The notes: generated by a model not told the origin, from the letters alone. A DNA stretch of 6,486 nucleotides from Candidatus Saccharimonadota bacterium (GCA_020428265.1 JAGQND010000011.1:8562-15047), one strand, 5' to 3'; positions 1 through 6,238 are shown, counted from the first letter of the stretch. Numbers and translations are program-made.

Positions 1-53
1 ACAAATTCAGACTACGACACCAATTTAGAGCTAGCCAAAAAACTACAATACCG

Positions 54-1136
54 TTAGGCATTTTTCTTGCGCACACCGCTCACCATAGCATCGGCTATAC
101 GCTCTACTTCGGTCACGCTATCGGTTTTAGTGCCGGTAGATAGTACCGTATCTTCAAACTGCAACGCATGGTCATCTGACATATAGTTATAGTCACTACG
201 ACTCGCAACCATCGGTAGTATTGCCGTACGGTTCCACTTATTAAACACTACTCGTTTCACGGCAGTATCAAGCTCATCTAGCCCAGGGTAGTCCCGAGTT
301 GCATGCAATCCCACTTCACTCTCGTCTATGCTTTCTATCAAAGGCACCATATACGATACCTCGCCGGCAGATTCATAAGTTTTGCTCATCAAATACCACG
401 TAGCAAACGGACGTTTGGCTATGTGGTCACTAGCTAGCACGCGCATCACTTCTGTCTGTATATCATAGCTCTCAGCGTCAGGATTGTAGCCGTCTGCAAA
501 AGACAAGTTCTCGATATAGCCAGCATACCCGCTAGCTTTATTCGCCGCGCTCAGGCAGTTCATAAATGCCACAGGCCGACTAACCATATTTTGCATTGCT
601 CGCTTAACATTTAGCTGCGTTTCGCGCGAATCTTCAGCCGTCTCTTCAAGACAACTCAAAAAGTACTCTCCAGATCCTTGTAGGTAAACTCGAGCCCAAA
701 AACTACGTAGCTCGCTATAACTTTGCGGCTTTTCTCCGTGGTTAAACTTCACCACCATTTCATCTAATGTTTCCGAGTCGGCTTGGTCGCGCATGGCGCT
801 CATATGTCGCAGCGCAGGCATAGCACCCACAAACATCGCACCGAGGTCATGCACTTTTTCACGACTTTCAAGCATGTTTATTGTTTCGTGCATCAGTCCC
901 CAGTTTGGGTCCCTACTCACAGATTCACGATAATCATCAAGCCTATCACTCACCCTATCTACGGGAACACGCCGCTCCGAAGTATCACTACTCGCTGCAT
1001 TGTGACGGATAACCCTATCAAGTTTAATCACCTTTGCATCAGGGGCAGTTGGCAATACTATTACCTCTGCTGATTTGTCATTTTCTACGGTTGTTTTGCT
1101 TGTACGATTTACTGGAAACTCGATGATATTACTCAT
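54..1136 (-). CDS. Hypothetical protein of unknown function (360 aa)
   Basis: I do not recognise this protein. It has no signal peptide and no hydrophobic stretch long enough for a membrane helix, so it is probably cytosolic. The first ~75 residues are polar and low in order (MSNIIEFPVN..., rich in S, T, D, R). The rest is mixed charged and probably mostly helical, including a segment around FWARVYLQGSGEYFLSCLEE. I chose the ATG at 1136, not the TTG at 1172: the upstream TTG is the first three bases of a good -35 box (TTGACT), and a -10 box ends 7 nt before this ATG, which makes the extra N-terminal residues untranscribed and suggests a leaderless mRNA. The stop is TAA. The antiporter gene ends 53 nt upstream on the same strand, with no clear terminator between, so some read-through is possible. 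The coding call is firm; the function is unknown. Confidence 0.8.
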   Translation of the reverse strand: MSNIIEFPVNRTSKTTVENDKSAEVIVLPTAPDAKVIKLDRVIRHNAASSDTSERRVPVDRVSDRLDDYRESVSRDPNWGLMHETINMLESREKVHDLGAMFVGAMPALRHMSAMRDQADSETLDEMVVKFNHGEKPQSYSELRSFWARVYLQGSGEYFLSCLEETAEDSRETQLNVKRAMQNMVSRPVAFMNCLSAANKASGYAGYIENLSFADGYNPDAESYDIQTEVMRVLASDHIAKRPFATWYLMSKTYESAGEVSYMVPLIESIDESEVGLHATRDYPGLDELDTAVKRVVFNKWNRTAILPMVASRSDYNYMSDDHALQFEDTVLSTGTKTDSVTEVERIADAMVSGVRKKNA

Positions 1137-1143
1137 ACTATCT

Positions 1144-1172
1144 ATATTACCATAAACAGTATAAAAAGTCAA
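1144..1172 (-). promoter_or_regulatory. Promoter of the 360-aa gene, predicted leaderless
   Basis: Read on the minus strand: -35 TTGACT (1172-1167), 17-nt spacer, -10 TAATAT (1149-1144), then AGATAGT and the ATG at 1136. The predicted transcription start falls on or within a base or two of the start codon, and there is no Shine-Dalgarno sequence. Confidence 0.75.
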
Positions 1173-1189
1173 TACCCCTTAAGCTTCAT

Positions 1190-2635
1190 CTAGATACGGC
1201 GACGCCAGCGGCTAAACACATCTTCGAGTTCTGGAAGTATAGAATACGGAGCCTGAACTGTAAGCAAGTCGGCATACCTTATCACTGTATCGGAGTCAAA
1301 TTCTATCAACTTACCGCGCCGCTTAATCTCTATAATCCTAGCCTTATCTGGCAAGCCCACCTCATATACCTTGGCCGCGCATATAGCGTGCTGTGGCGCC
1401 ACACGGAAGTAAACTTTTTGGGCCTTTTCACGGTATTCGCGTAGGTGCTCCTCCGGTATTTTCTCTATCACACCAAGCTTCTTGGCCACCCAGCTAAGGG
1501 TAGTACCTTGCAGCACCGTAGATGCCAGCACCACAAAGAACACAATATTAAATATTAAATCATCATACTGTAAGCCCTCGCTCACCACATATGTAGCCAG
1601 CACAATAGGCACCGCTCCACGAAGCCCAGCCCAGCCAAGTAAAAGTTTTTCTTTATAGTCTACCCTGTTGCCAAACGGCAGCGACGCCCATATAGCCAGT
1701 GGCCTAATCAATACTACGGATATCACGGTTAGTAGGATTGCCGGCAGGGCCACTGCGAGTAATTTATGTGGCACCACAAGTAGGCCAAGTATTATGAATA
1801 TCGCCACCTGGAACACAAAGGCAAATCCCTCGTGAAAAGTAGTAAGATGACCACGATAGCGCGACGGCGTTGAGCCCACCGCAATACCCACCATGTATAC
1901 CGCCAAGAATCCGCTACCACCTATTAGCTCCGTACTGCCAAACGATATTATGGCTGCAGCTATAGATATAACAGGCGCGAACACACCAATACTGTGCGGT
2001 ATATGCGAAAAGATATACATAGCCAGGCGCCCAAATACCAGGCCGGCTACAAGGCCTATGCCGAGTTTTTGCACGAGTAGCAGTATGAACTCAGAATAGT
2101 GAAACGCCGGGTTTTGAATCCAGGTTATAAAACCTATCGTCAGCGCAATTGCCATAGGGTCGTTAAACCCTGACTCAGCCTCCAAAATACGCGCCAAACG
2201 CCTACGTATAGAGGTAAACCTAAGTGTCGCAAACACCGCCGCGGCGTCCGTAGACGACACAATGGCACCCACCAACATAGAGTACGCCCATGGCAATGAA
2301 AATATAAAATGCGTAGCAATACCCACCAGCACGGCCGTTACCGCCACGCCGACAGTACTCAGCAGCGCCGCCGGAACTATAGACTCACGCAAACGTCGCA
2401 TAGAAGTCGCTAGTCCACCATCGTAAAGTATAGCTATAAGGCCTATGGTACCCACGAGTTTCGCAAGCTCGACATCTACGATTTCTATATGTCCCAGCCC
2501 CTCGGCGCCCAGCAACATACCAAAGGCCAAAAATGCCACAAGTGTAGGCACATTAAACTTGATGGCTACATATGCCGCAATCGTGCTAATAGCCAAAACC
2601 CCACCTACTAGTAAGAATACTAAGGACTCATCCAT
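1190..2635 (-). CDS. CPA1-family cation/proton antiporter (NhaP2/CvrA-like) with TrkA_C domain
   Basis: Inner-membrane exchanger of Na+ or K+ for H+, of the monovalent cation:proton antiporter-1 family. Residues ~1-390 form about 12-13 hydrophobic helices. Family motifs visible are LYDGGL (70-75), SSTDAAAVF (127-135), ESGFNDPMAI (154-163) with the ion-binding N158-D159 pair of electroneutral CPA1 carriers, and GLRGAVPI (337-344) with the conserved arginine R339. Residues ~405-475 resemble a TrkA_C (RCK_C) domain, which binds a regulatory ligand in K+ channels and K+/H+ antiporters. This layout matches NhaP2/CvrA, so K+/H+ exchange is more likely than Na+/H+, but the ion cannot be decided from sequence. 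At 481 aa it is shorter than E. coli CvrA and lacks its further C-terminal domain. The ATG at 2635 lies 8 nt after an extended -10 box, with no Shine-Dalgarno sequence, suggesting leaderless translation. It is divergent from the PAP2 gene. Confidence 0.93.
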   Translation of the reverse strand: MDESLVFLLVGGVLAISTIAAYVAIKFNVPTLVAFLAFGMLLGAEGLGHIEIVDVELAKLVGTIGLIAILYDGGLATSMRRLRESIVPAALLSTVGVAVTAVLVGIATHFIFSLPWAYSMLVGAIVSSTDAAAVFATLRFTSIRRRLARILEAESGFNDPMAIALTIGFITWIQNPAFHYSEFILLLVQKLGIGLVAGLVFGRLAMYIFSHIPHSIGVFAPVISIAAAIISFGSTELIGGSGFLAVYMVGIAVGSTPSRYRGHLTTFHEGFAFVFQVAIFIILGLLVVPHKLLAVALPAILLTVISVVLIRPLAIWASLPFGNRVDYKEKLLLGWAGLRGAVPIVLATYVVSEGLQYDDLIFNIVFFVVLASTVLQGTTLSWVAKKLGVIEKIPEEHLREYREKAQKVYFRVAPQHAICAAKVYEVGLPDKARIIEIKRRGKLIEFDSDTVIRYADLLTVQAPYSILPELEDVFSRWRRRI

Positions 2636-2643
2636 CTGTTACT

Positions 2644-2652
2644 ATTGTACCA
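2644..2652 (-). promoter_or_regulatory. Extended -10 promoter of the antiporter gene, predicted leaderless
   Basis: On the minus strand TGG-TACAAT (2652-2644) is an extended -10 element, followed by 8 nt (agtaacag) and the ATG at 2635. The -35 position (about 2667-2672, TTATGA) matches poorly, which is acceptable with an extended -10. No Shine-Dalgarno sequence fits in the 8 nt. Confidence 0.6.
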
Positions 2653-2699
2653 ATTTTTTCAACGCATCATAATATAAGCGTTTTCACAGTGTTTTCCTG

Positions 2700-2705
2700 T
2701 ATAAT
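2700..2705 (+). promoter_or_regulatory. -10 box of the PAP2 phosphatase gene, predicted leaderless
   Basis: A perfect TATAAT is followed by 7 nt (ctataca) and the ATG at 2713, so transcription should begin at or next to the start codon. I find no convincing -35 box. The 77-bp gap holds this promoter and the divergent antiporter promoter. Confidence 0.6.
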
Positions 2706-2712
2706 CTATACA

Positions 2713-3183
2713 ATGGATTTTATAGTAATTGCCGGTGCGGAATATTTGATATACCTGCTACTTATAGCATTTGTATATTGGGTGTATTCTCGCGGTAGCA
2801 ATCGTATGCAAGTTATTGTCGTCACTATTGTGTCCGCCATTGTAGTTTTTGCATTATCCCGGCTATTTAGCAGTCTTATAGACAACCCGCGGCCTTTTAC
2901 CGAGGGCCTCACGCCACTTTTCTACCATGTCAGCGACAACGGCTTCCCGTCTGACCATACGCTAGTTAGCGCTACTATTGCATTTATTATTTATGTATAC
3001 AATAAGCGCCTAGGCATGCTATTTCTAGCGGGCGCGCTCACTGTTGGTTTGTGTCGAGTTCTAGCAAACGTGCACCACCTAGAAGACATATTGGGTGCCG
3101 TAGCTATAGCGGGGCTATCTGTTTACGCGTCTTACGCACTAACCAAGAAACTCGCCGCTAAGCATCGGCACCCTAAATCTTAA
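2713..3183 (+). CDS. PAP2-family membrane phosphatase, BcrC-like undecaprenyl-diphosphatase
   Basis: Probably dephosphorylates undecaprenyl diphosphate to the monophosphate at the membrane, recycling the lipid carrier of peptidoglycan and other envelope polymers. The 156-aa protein has about five hydrophobic helices. The three phosphatase motifs are visible: PRPF with R60 (the usual lysine of the K-x6-RP motif is missing), FPSDH (78-82) with H82, and CR-x5-H-x3-D (R115, H121, D125), the last supplying the nucleophilic histidine and its aspartate. PSDH in place of PSGH is typical of BcrC-type enzymes. I chose the ATG at 2713 over the GTG at 2689 because a TATAAT box at 2700-2705 lies inside the longer version. 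The gene ends one base before the amt stop on the other strand. The family call is firm; the exact substrate is inferred. Confidence 0.88.
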   Translation: MDFIVIAGAEYLIYLLLIAFVYWVYSRGSNRMQVIVVTIVSAIVVFALSRLFSSLIDNPRPFTEGLTPLFYHVSDNGFPSDHTLVSATIAFIIYVYNKRLGMLFLAGALTVGLCRVLANVHHLEDILGAVAIAGLSVYASYALTKKLAAKHRHPKS

Positions 3184-4434
3184 TTATTTTTTGCTTTTAG
3201 CAGCACTTTCGGCAAATACATAGCCGTCTTCTTCGTGCTGCACTCGGTCTAGGCCTAGCGCCTCTTCGTCTTTGCTTACACGCAAACCAATTGTTTTGTC
3301 GATAATCTTGAGTAGCACCCAGCTAGCACTAAATGCAAATACTACAGACACCGCCACGGCCACCACCTGGTGCCATAGCAGCTCCCAGCCACCACCATAA
3401 AATACGCCATCTGCACCGCCAGGGTTCACGGCAGTTTCCGCCAAAAATCCTATAAGCAATGCGCCCACTACGCCACCTACGGCGTGCACGCCCACTACAT
3501 CTAGCGCGTCATCGTAGCCAAATTTCAGCTTTACGCCCACCGCGTATGCACATATCAAGCCAGCCGCAAGGCCTATTATTATGGCCGAAATTGGGCTGAC
3601 AAAACCGGCCGCAGGAGTAATGGCTACTAGTCCTGCTACCACACCGCTCACTGCACCAAGCGATGTCACTTTGCGGTGGCGTATGTAGTCTACAAATGCC
3701 CAGCCTAGCATAGCCGCACCAGCTGCTACTGTTGTTGTTACTACAGCAGATGCCGCTAGTCCATTTGCACCTAGTGCACTGCCGGCGTTGAACCCATACC
3801 AGCCAAACCATAGCAAACCTGCACCAAGCATAGTAAACGGCAAGTTGTGCGGCACTATAGATTTTGTTTTAAACCCAGCGCGCTTACCTATTACAAGCGC
3901 CGCCGCCAAAGCTGCCACACCAGCACTAATATGCACCACTGTACCACCCGCAAAGTCTAGCGCACCCATTTCGCGTATCCAGCCACCAGGTGCCCATACC
4001 CAGTGAGCAAGTGGCGCATATATAAGCAGTAGCCACAAGCCACTAAATAGCATAAACGACCAAAACTTCATGCGCTCCGCAAATGCACCGGTGATAAGTG
4101 CGGGCGTGATAGCCGCAAAAAACATCTGAAACACCGCAAATGCTAAAAACGGTATGGTCGCCGAAAAATCAACATTTGGAGCCTGACCCACACCCTCAAA
4201 GCCCGCAAAGTTCAAGCCGCCTATCAGTCCGTTTATATCCGTACCAAAGGCTAGCGTAAACCCTACTAACACCCATAGCACCGACACCAGCGCTAGCGAA
4301 AAGAAACTCTGCAGGGCTGTTGCAAGCACGTTTTTAGCGCGCACCATCCCCGAGTAAAAAAACGCCAAGCCCGGTATCATGAGCATTACCATGGCTGCCG
4401 ATATCAGCACATATGCCGTATCGCCTGTATCCAT
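3184..4434 (-). CDS. amt: Ammonium transporter (Amt/MEP/Rh family)
   Basis: Membrane channel-like transporter that takes up ammonium, normally as a trimer. The 416-aa length and ~11 hydrophobic helices fit the family. Visible landmarks include GLAFFYSGMVR near the N terminus, D160 in GALDFAGG, H168 in GTVVHIS and H317 in VVGVHAVGG (the twin pore histidines), W147 in HWVWAPGG, and F215 in WFGWYGFNAGSA. Residues ~376-416 form a cytosolic tail with GLDRVQHEEDGY, the region where PII proteins (GlnK) bind in relatives; no glnK gene is present in this window. There is no cleavable signal peptide: the protein starts just before the first helix. The start at ATG 4434 is fixed by AGGAGG 4 nt upstream. 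The stop codon abuts that of the convergent PAP2 gene. Confidence 0.96.
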   Translation of the reverse strand: MDTGDTAYVLISAAMVMLMIPGLAFFYSGMVRAKNVLATALQSFFSLALVSVLWVLVGFTLAFGTDINGLIGGLNFAGFEGVGQAPNVDFSATIPFLAFAVFQMFFAAITPALITGAFAERMKFWSFMLFSGLWLLLIYAPLAHWVWAPGGWIREMGALDFAGGTVVHISAGVAALAAALVIGKRAGFKTKSIVPHNLPFTMLGAGLLWFGWYGFNAGSALGANGLAASAVVTTTVAAGAAMLGWAFVDYIRHRKVTSLGAVSGVVAGLVAITPAAGFVSPISAIIIGLAAGLICAYAVGVKLKFGYDDALDVVGVHAVGGVVGALLIGFLAETAVNPGGADGVFYGGGWELLWHQVVAVAVSVVFAFSASWVLLKIIDKTIGLRVSKDEEALGLDRVQHEEDGYVFAESAAKSKK

Positions 4435-4438
4435 ATTT

Positions 4439-4444
4439 CCTCCT
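4439..4444 (-). promoter_or_regulatory. Shine-Dalgarno sequence of amt
   Basis: A perfect AGGAGG lies 4 nt before the amt ATG. It contrasts with the leaderless genes to the left and fixes the amt start. Confidence 0.85.
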
Positions 4445-4579
4445 ATTCTTTATGATTTAACATAAATTTATTATTAATAATATTTATAATTGCAGATTTA
4501 ATTCTTATTTACAATAGTTTTAATATTAAAATGTATATTTTTATTATTATTTTGCAAACAATAAAGTTTAACTACAACA
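4445..4579 (-). promoter_or_regulatory. AT-rich promoter and leader region of amt
   Basis: This stretch is extremely AT-rich and holds no gene. Several -10-like hexamers occur on the minus strand. One candidate pair is TTGTTT (4561-4556) with an 18-nt spacer and TATACA (4537-4532), which would give a leader of roughly 90 nt, but the start cannot be fixed by eye. I see no recognised riboswitch. Confidence 0.4.
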
Positions 4580-4605
4580 AAATAACCCCAAATACGGGGC
4601 TATTT
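4580..4605 (-). terminator. Intrinsic terminator after the 67-aa gene
   Basis: Inverted repeat with 10-bp arms (4580-4589 and 4596-4605) and a 6-nt loop. On the minus strand the one imperfect position becomes a G-U pair, and the hairpin runs into TTATTTTGTT. Located 22 nt past the small gene's stop codon. Confidence 0.7.
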
Positions 4606-4627
4606 ATATTTAGATATTCACTAAGTC

Positions 4628-4831
4628 CTACGCGCCAAGCACACGTAACACGTGATAAACCACAATACCCGGCCACACAATTGCATCTATAAAAGCATTT
4701 ACATAGCCACTAAAGTTGTGTGCATCGCGCGCAAAATACACAAATGCGCCCACAAACGCCACAAAAGCCGCAAACCCCGATGGACCATGGTCTTTAAATA
4801 TATTTACAGTTGTACCTTCACGTTTCGCCAT
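4628..4831 (-). CDS. Small two-helix membrane protein of unknown function (67 aa)
   Basis: A short protein with a polar N terminus (MAKREGTTVNIFKDHG), a first hydrophobic segment at about residues 18-34 (GFAAFVAFVGAFVYFA), a short polar link (RDAHNFSGY) and a second hydrophobic segment at about 44-65 ending in WPGIVVYHVLRVLGA. It is probably an inner-membrane hairpin protein. I do not recognise a named family. Support for it being real: AAGGA 8 nt before the ATG, a plausible extended -10 promoter upstream, its own hairpin terminator downstream, and a sensible hydrophobic pattern. It lies between the XRE regulator and amt and appears to be transcribed alone. Confidence 0.75.
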   Translation of the reverse strand: MAKREGTTVNIFKDHGPSGFAAFVAFVGAFVYFARDAHNFSGYVNAFIDAIVWPGIVVYHVLRVLGA

Positions 4832-4839
4832 AGTATATA

Positions 4840-4884
4840 TCCTTATTTTATAGGCTCAGTATAGCACATACCCCACATTGTCTA
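4840..4884 (-). promoter_or_regulatory. Promoter and Shine-Dalgarno of the 67-aa gene
   Basis: On the minus strand an extended -10, TGC-TATACT (4866-4858), is preceded by TAGACA (4884-4879) at a short 15-nt spacing. AAGGA (4844-4840) lies 8 nt before the ATG. The predicted 5' UTR is about 20-25 nt. Confidence 0.55.
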
Positions 4885-4887
4885 TGC

Positions 4888-4914
4888 AAATTTAAAAGAG
4901 CCCCGGAGGGCTCT
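4888..4914 (-). terminator. Intrinsic terminator of the XRE regulator gene
   Basis: A perfect 7-bp GC-rich stem (arms 4897-4903 and 4908-4914, loop 4904-4907), followed on the minus strand by TTTTAAATTT. It begins 5 nt after the XRE stop codon. Confidence 0.85.
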
Positions 4915-4919
4915 GTTTG

Positions 4920-5279
4920 TTAAGTGCAGTAGTCACACGTTCCAGTGCCTGGCAATTCTGTAAAGCACATTGTGCAACAAGTTGGCCTAGTGGTATCGGG
5001 CGGCATATGTGCCCCGCAACCCTCGCCCGGCTCAAAACCATATATCACAAGCGACAAATCGTGCCGCCAATTGACGTCTTCTACGTCCACCCCTAGTGCC
5101 TTGGCCACCAGGGTTGCTGTTTGCAACTTTATGCGCTCACGACTGCGGCTATATACCTCGATTTTTGCAATCATAGATTGCGACACGCCAGCCCTTCGCG
5201 CCAATTCTGCCTGGCTCCAACCTTTCCTGGCGCGAAGCTCTTTCAGGGTCAGCTTTATTACCGACTCCACAGTTGCCAC
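4920..5279 (-). CDS. XRE-family HTH transcriptional regulator with C-terminal zinc ribbon
   Basis: Probable cytosolic DNA-binding regulator of 119 aa. Residues ~7-66 form a Cro/C1-type helix-turn-helix: LKELRARKGWSQAELARRAGVSQSMIAKIE, then KLQTATLVAKALGVDVEDV. Residues ~98-118 carry CTMC-x9-CDYC, two CxxC knuckles typical of a zinc ribbon, with further cysteines and a histidine just before (CGAH, CC). The tail may bind zinc, hold a dimer, or sense metal or redox state; which one is inference. The start is GTG at 5279, supported by AGGAG 5 nt upstream. A well-formed promoter, an operator-like palindrome at the transcription start and a terminator make it a self-contained unit. A hammerhead ribozyme lies just upstream of its promoter. 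Confidence 0.88.
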   Translation of the reverse strand: MATVESVIKLTLKELRARKGWSQAELARRAGVSQSMIAKIEVYSRSRERIKLQTATLVAKALGVDVEDVNWRHDLSLVIYGFEPGEGCGAHMPPDTTRPTCCTMCFTELPGTGTCDYCT

Positions 5280-5284
5280 AGAAT

Positions 5285-5289
5285 CTCCT
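5285..5289 (-). promoter_or_regulatory. Shine-Dalgarno sequence fixing the GTG start of the XRE gene
   Basis: AGGAG on the minus strand, 5 nt before the GTG at 5279. No better start lies downstream before the HTH domain. Confidence 0.75.
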
Positions 5290-5305
5290 AGCTCTGAAGT
5301 ATGCC

Positions 5306-5320
5306 TGTACTACACGTACA
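5306..5320. promoter_or_regulatory. Operator-like inverted repeat at the XRE transcription start
   Basis: TGTAC (5306-5310), a 5-nt spacer, and GTACA (5316-5320) form a perfect inverted repeat that begins about where transcription from the upstream -10 box should start. Small XRE repressors commonly bind such palindromes in their own promoters, so autoregulation is plausible but inferred. Confidence 0.5.
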
Positions 5321-5325
5321 CTTAT

Positions 5326-5354
5326 TTTATACCATAAAACTATACAAAATACAA
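5326..5354 (-). promoter_or_regulatory. Promoter of the XRE regulator gene
   Basis: On the minus strand: -35 TTGTAT (5354-5349), 17-nt spacer ending in TGG, -10 TATAAA (5331-5326). The TGG gives an extended -10. The predicted 5' UTR is about 40 nt. Confidence 0.75.
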
Positions 5355-5369
5355 CTTTAAGATTAAGGC

Positions 5370-5436
5370 CTCGTCTTCGCTTTCGTCCTTTTGGACTCAT
5401 CAGCATAGATACGCATCTATGGAGCGAAATGACAAG
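5370..5436 (-). ncRNA. Type III hammerhead self-cleaving ribozyme
   Basis: Read on the minus strand, every part of a hammerhead is present in order. Stem III 5' side UUCGCU (5428-5423) is followed by C17 (5422), with cleavage predicted between 5422 and 5421. Stem I is a perfect 7-bp hairpin CAUAGAU/AUCUAUG (5421-5415 with 5410-5404, loop GCGU). Then come the invariant box CUGAUGA (5403-5397), stem II GUCC/GGAC (5396-5393 with 5388-5385, loop AAAA), and the invariant GAAA (5384-5381), whose last A starts the returning stem III strand AGCGAA (5381-5376). The cleavage triplet is CUC instead of GUC, allowed by the NUH rule, with the matching G15.2-C16.2 pair. Stems I and II are closed and stem III is open, which defines type III, the layout of the sTRSV satellite RNA ribozyme. 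After a 2-nt bulge (5429-5430), 5375-5370 can pair with 5431-5436 to lengthen stem III. Confidence 0.93.
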
Positions 5437-5469
5437 CAGGTGTCGTATAGAAAAACACACTGCCTGTCA
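5430..5469 (-). repeat. Strong hairpin just before the hammerhead
   Basis: On the minus strand 5469-5460 (TGACAGGCAG) pairs over 10 positions with 5439-5430 (CTGCTTGTCA), including one G-U pair. Past a bulged C, three more pairs (5459-5457 with 5443-5441) leave a 13-nt loop. There is no long T-run after it, so it is not a good terminator. Its 3' arm (5436-5431) is the same sequence that can extend hammerhead stem III. Confidence 0.65.
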
Positions 5470-5491
5470 CTCGCCGTACTTCAGCTAACGA

Positions 5492-6238
5492 TTAGCGAAC
5501 CGTGAACCCAAGCATCATCTTCCGCATCTGCTCACGGCCTTCCATGCCCATGAGCAAGAGCGGAACAGTGAAGTCCGTCTGCATGATCCACCGAGTACGC
5601 GCGTCGTTCGACACGAGCTCGAGGAACACCATGATGGCATTGGTCGGGCTGCTGTCGAAATACTTCAGTGCTTCCTCGGTACACCAGCCCAGATATTGCT
5701 TGCCACTGGGCAGGCTCGGAGGCTGCGGTAACGGCAGGGTTTCACGCGCAATCTGCGCGAGAACAGCCATACCGAGTGCCGGTTCGCCCATCTGCATAGC
5801 CATGCGCATGGCGGACTCCACCTTTTCGTTGAGGTTGACCTCATGCGCATCCTGCGTGGACTCAGTGTTCGTCTCGTCGCTCGAGCGGAGCTCGTCGATG
5901 AGACGCGCTGCCGTGCCCGGACCACCGTTGTCACGGTCGAATCCCCACGGGTCGAACTCCTCGTCGCTGGAAAGATCCAGCTTGAGGGGCCGACCATACA
6001 GGTAATCGAAGTAAACATCGTTGCCCCGAAGAGCCGCCATGCCCTCGGGGTAATCACCGCTGGCATCCGAACCCGCATCGAGCAAAGCCTGAGCCTGCTC
6101 GACAGTCATGAGCACCGGTCCATTGCTGGCCATCATGAAGCCCATTCCCGCCGGGGAAGAGGCGTTGTACAGCTTGGCCAGCACTGCAGCCTTCGACAGA
6201 CCCTCAATGCTCACCATTTCCCGCACACTGCTGGACAT
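5492..6238 (-). CDS. GC-rich, probably horizontally acquired protein of unknown function (248 aa)
   Basis: I cannot name a family with confidence. The N-terminal half (residues ~14-117) has the look of a conserved module found in many bacteria and phages: LSKAAVLAKLYNASSPAGMGF, a helix around MTVEQAQALLDAG, then VYFDYLYGRPLKLDLS and FDPWGFDRDNGGPGTAARLIDEL. A polar linker (residues ~118-135) leads to a C-terminal helical part ending MRKMMLGFTVR. There are no clear membrane helices. Base composition is about 58% GC in sampled lines against about 45% for the antiporter, and codons end mostly in G or C (many CTG, GTG, GCC), unlike every other gene here. The start is uncertain: ATG 6238 is preferred as closest to the conserved module, with ATG 6307, 6256 and 6217 as alternatives. 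None has a well-placed strong Shine-Dalgarno; GGAG lies 13 nt before 6238. An AT-rich promoter lies far upstream and a hammerhead ribozyme downstream. Confidence 0.75.
   Translation of the reverse strand: MSSSVREMVSIEGLSKAAVLAKLYNASSPAGMGFMMASNGPVLMTVEQAQALLDAGSDASGDYPEGMAALRGNDVYFDYLYGRPLKLDLSSDEEFDPWGFDRDNGGPGTAARLIDELRSSDETNTESTQDAHEVNLNEKVESAMRMAMQMGEPALGMAVLAQIARETLPLPQPPSLPSGKQYLGWCTEEALKYFDSSPTNAIMVFLELVSNDARTRWIMQTDFTVPLLLMGMEGREQMRKMMLGFTVR

Noticed and set aside
1..53. Left edge, searched for a gene start or terminator
   Set aside because: Only 53 bases, with no supported ORF, hairpin or T-tract.
3509..3811. 100-aa minus-strand ORF inside amt and similar short ORFs inside other genes
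   Set aside because: They lie in other frames of clearly conserved genes and have no initiation signals.
5430..5469. Hairpin before the hammerhead as an intrinsic terminator
   Set aside because: The stem is strong but is followed on the minus strand by only ATTTCGC, not a T-tract.
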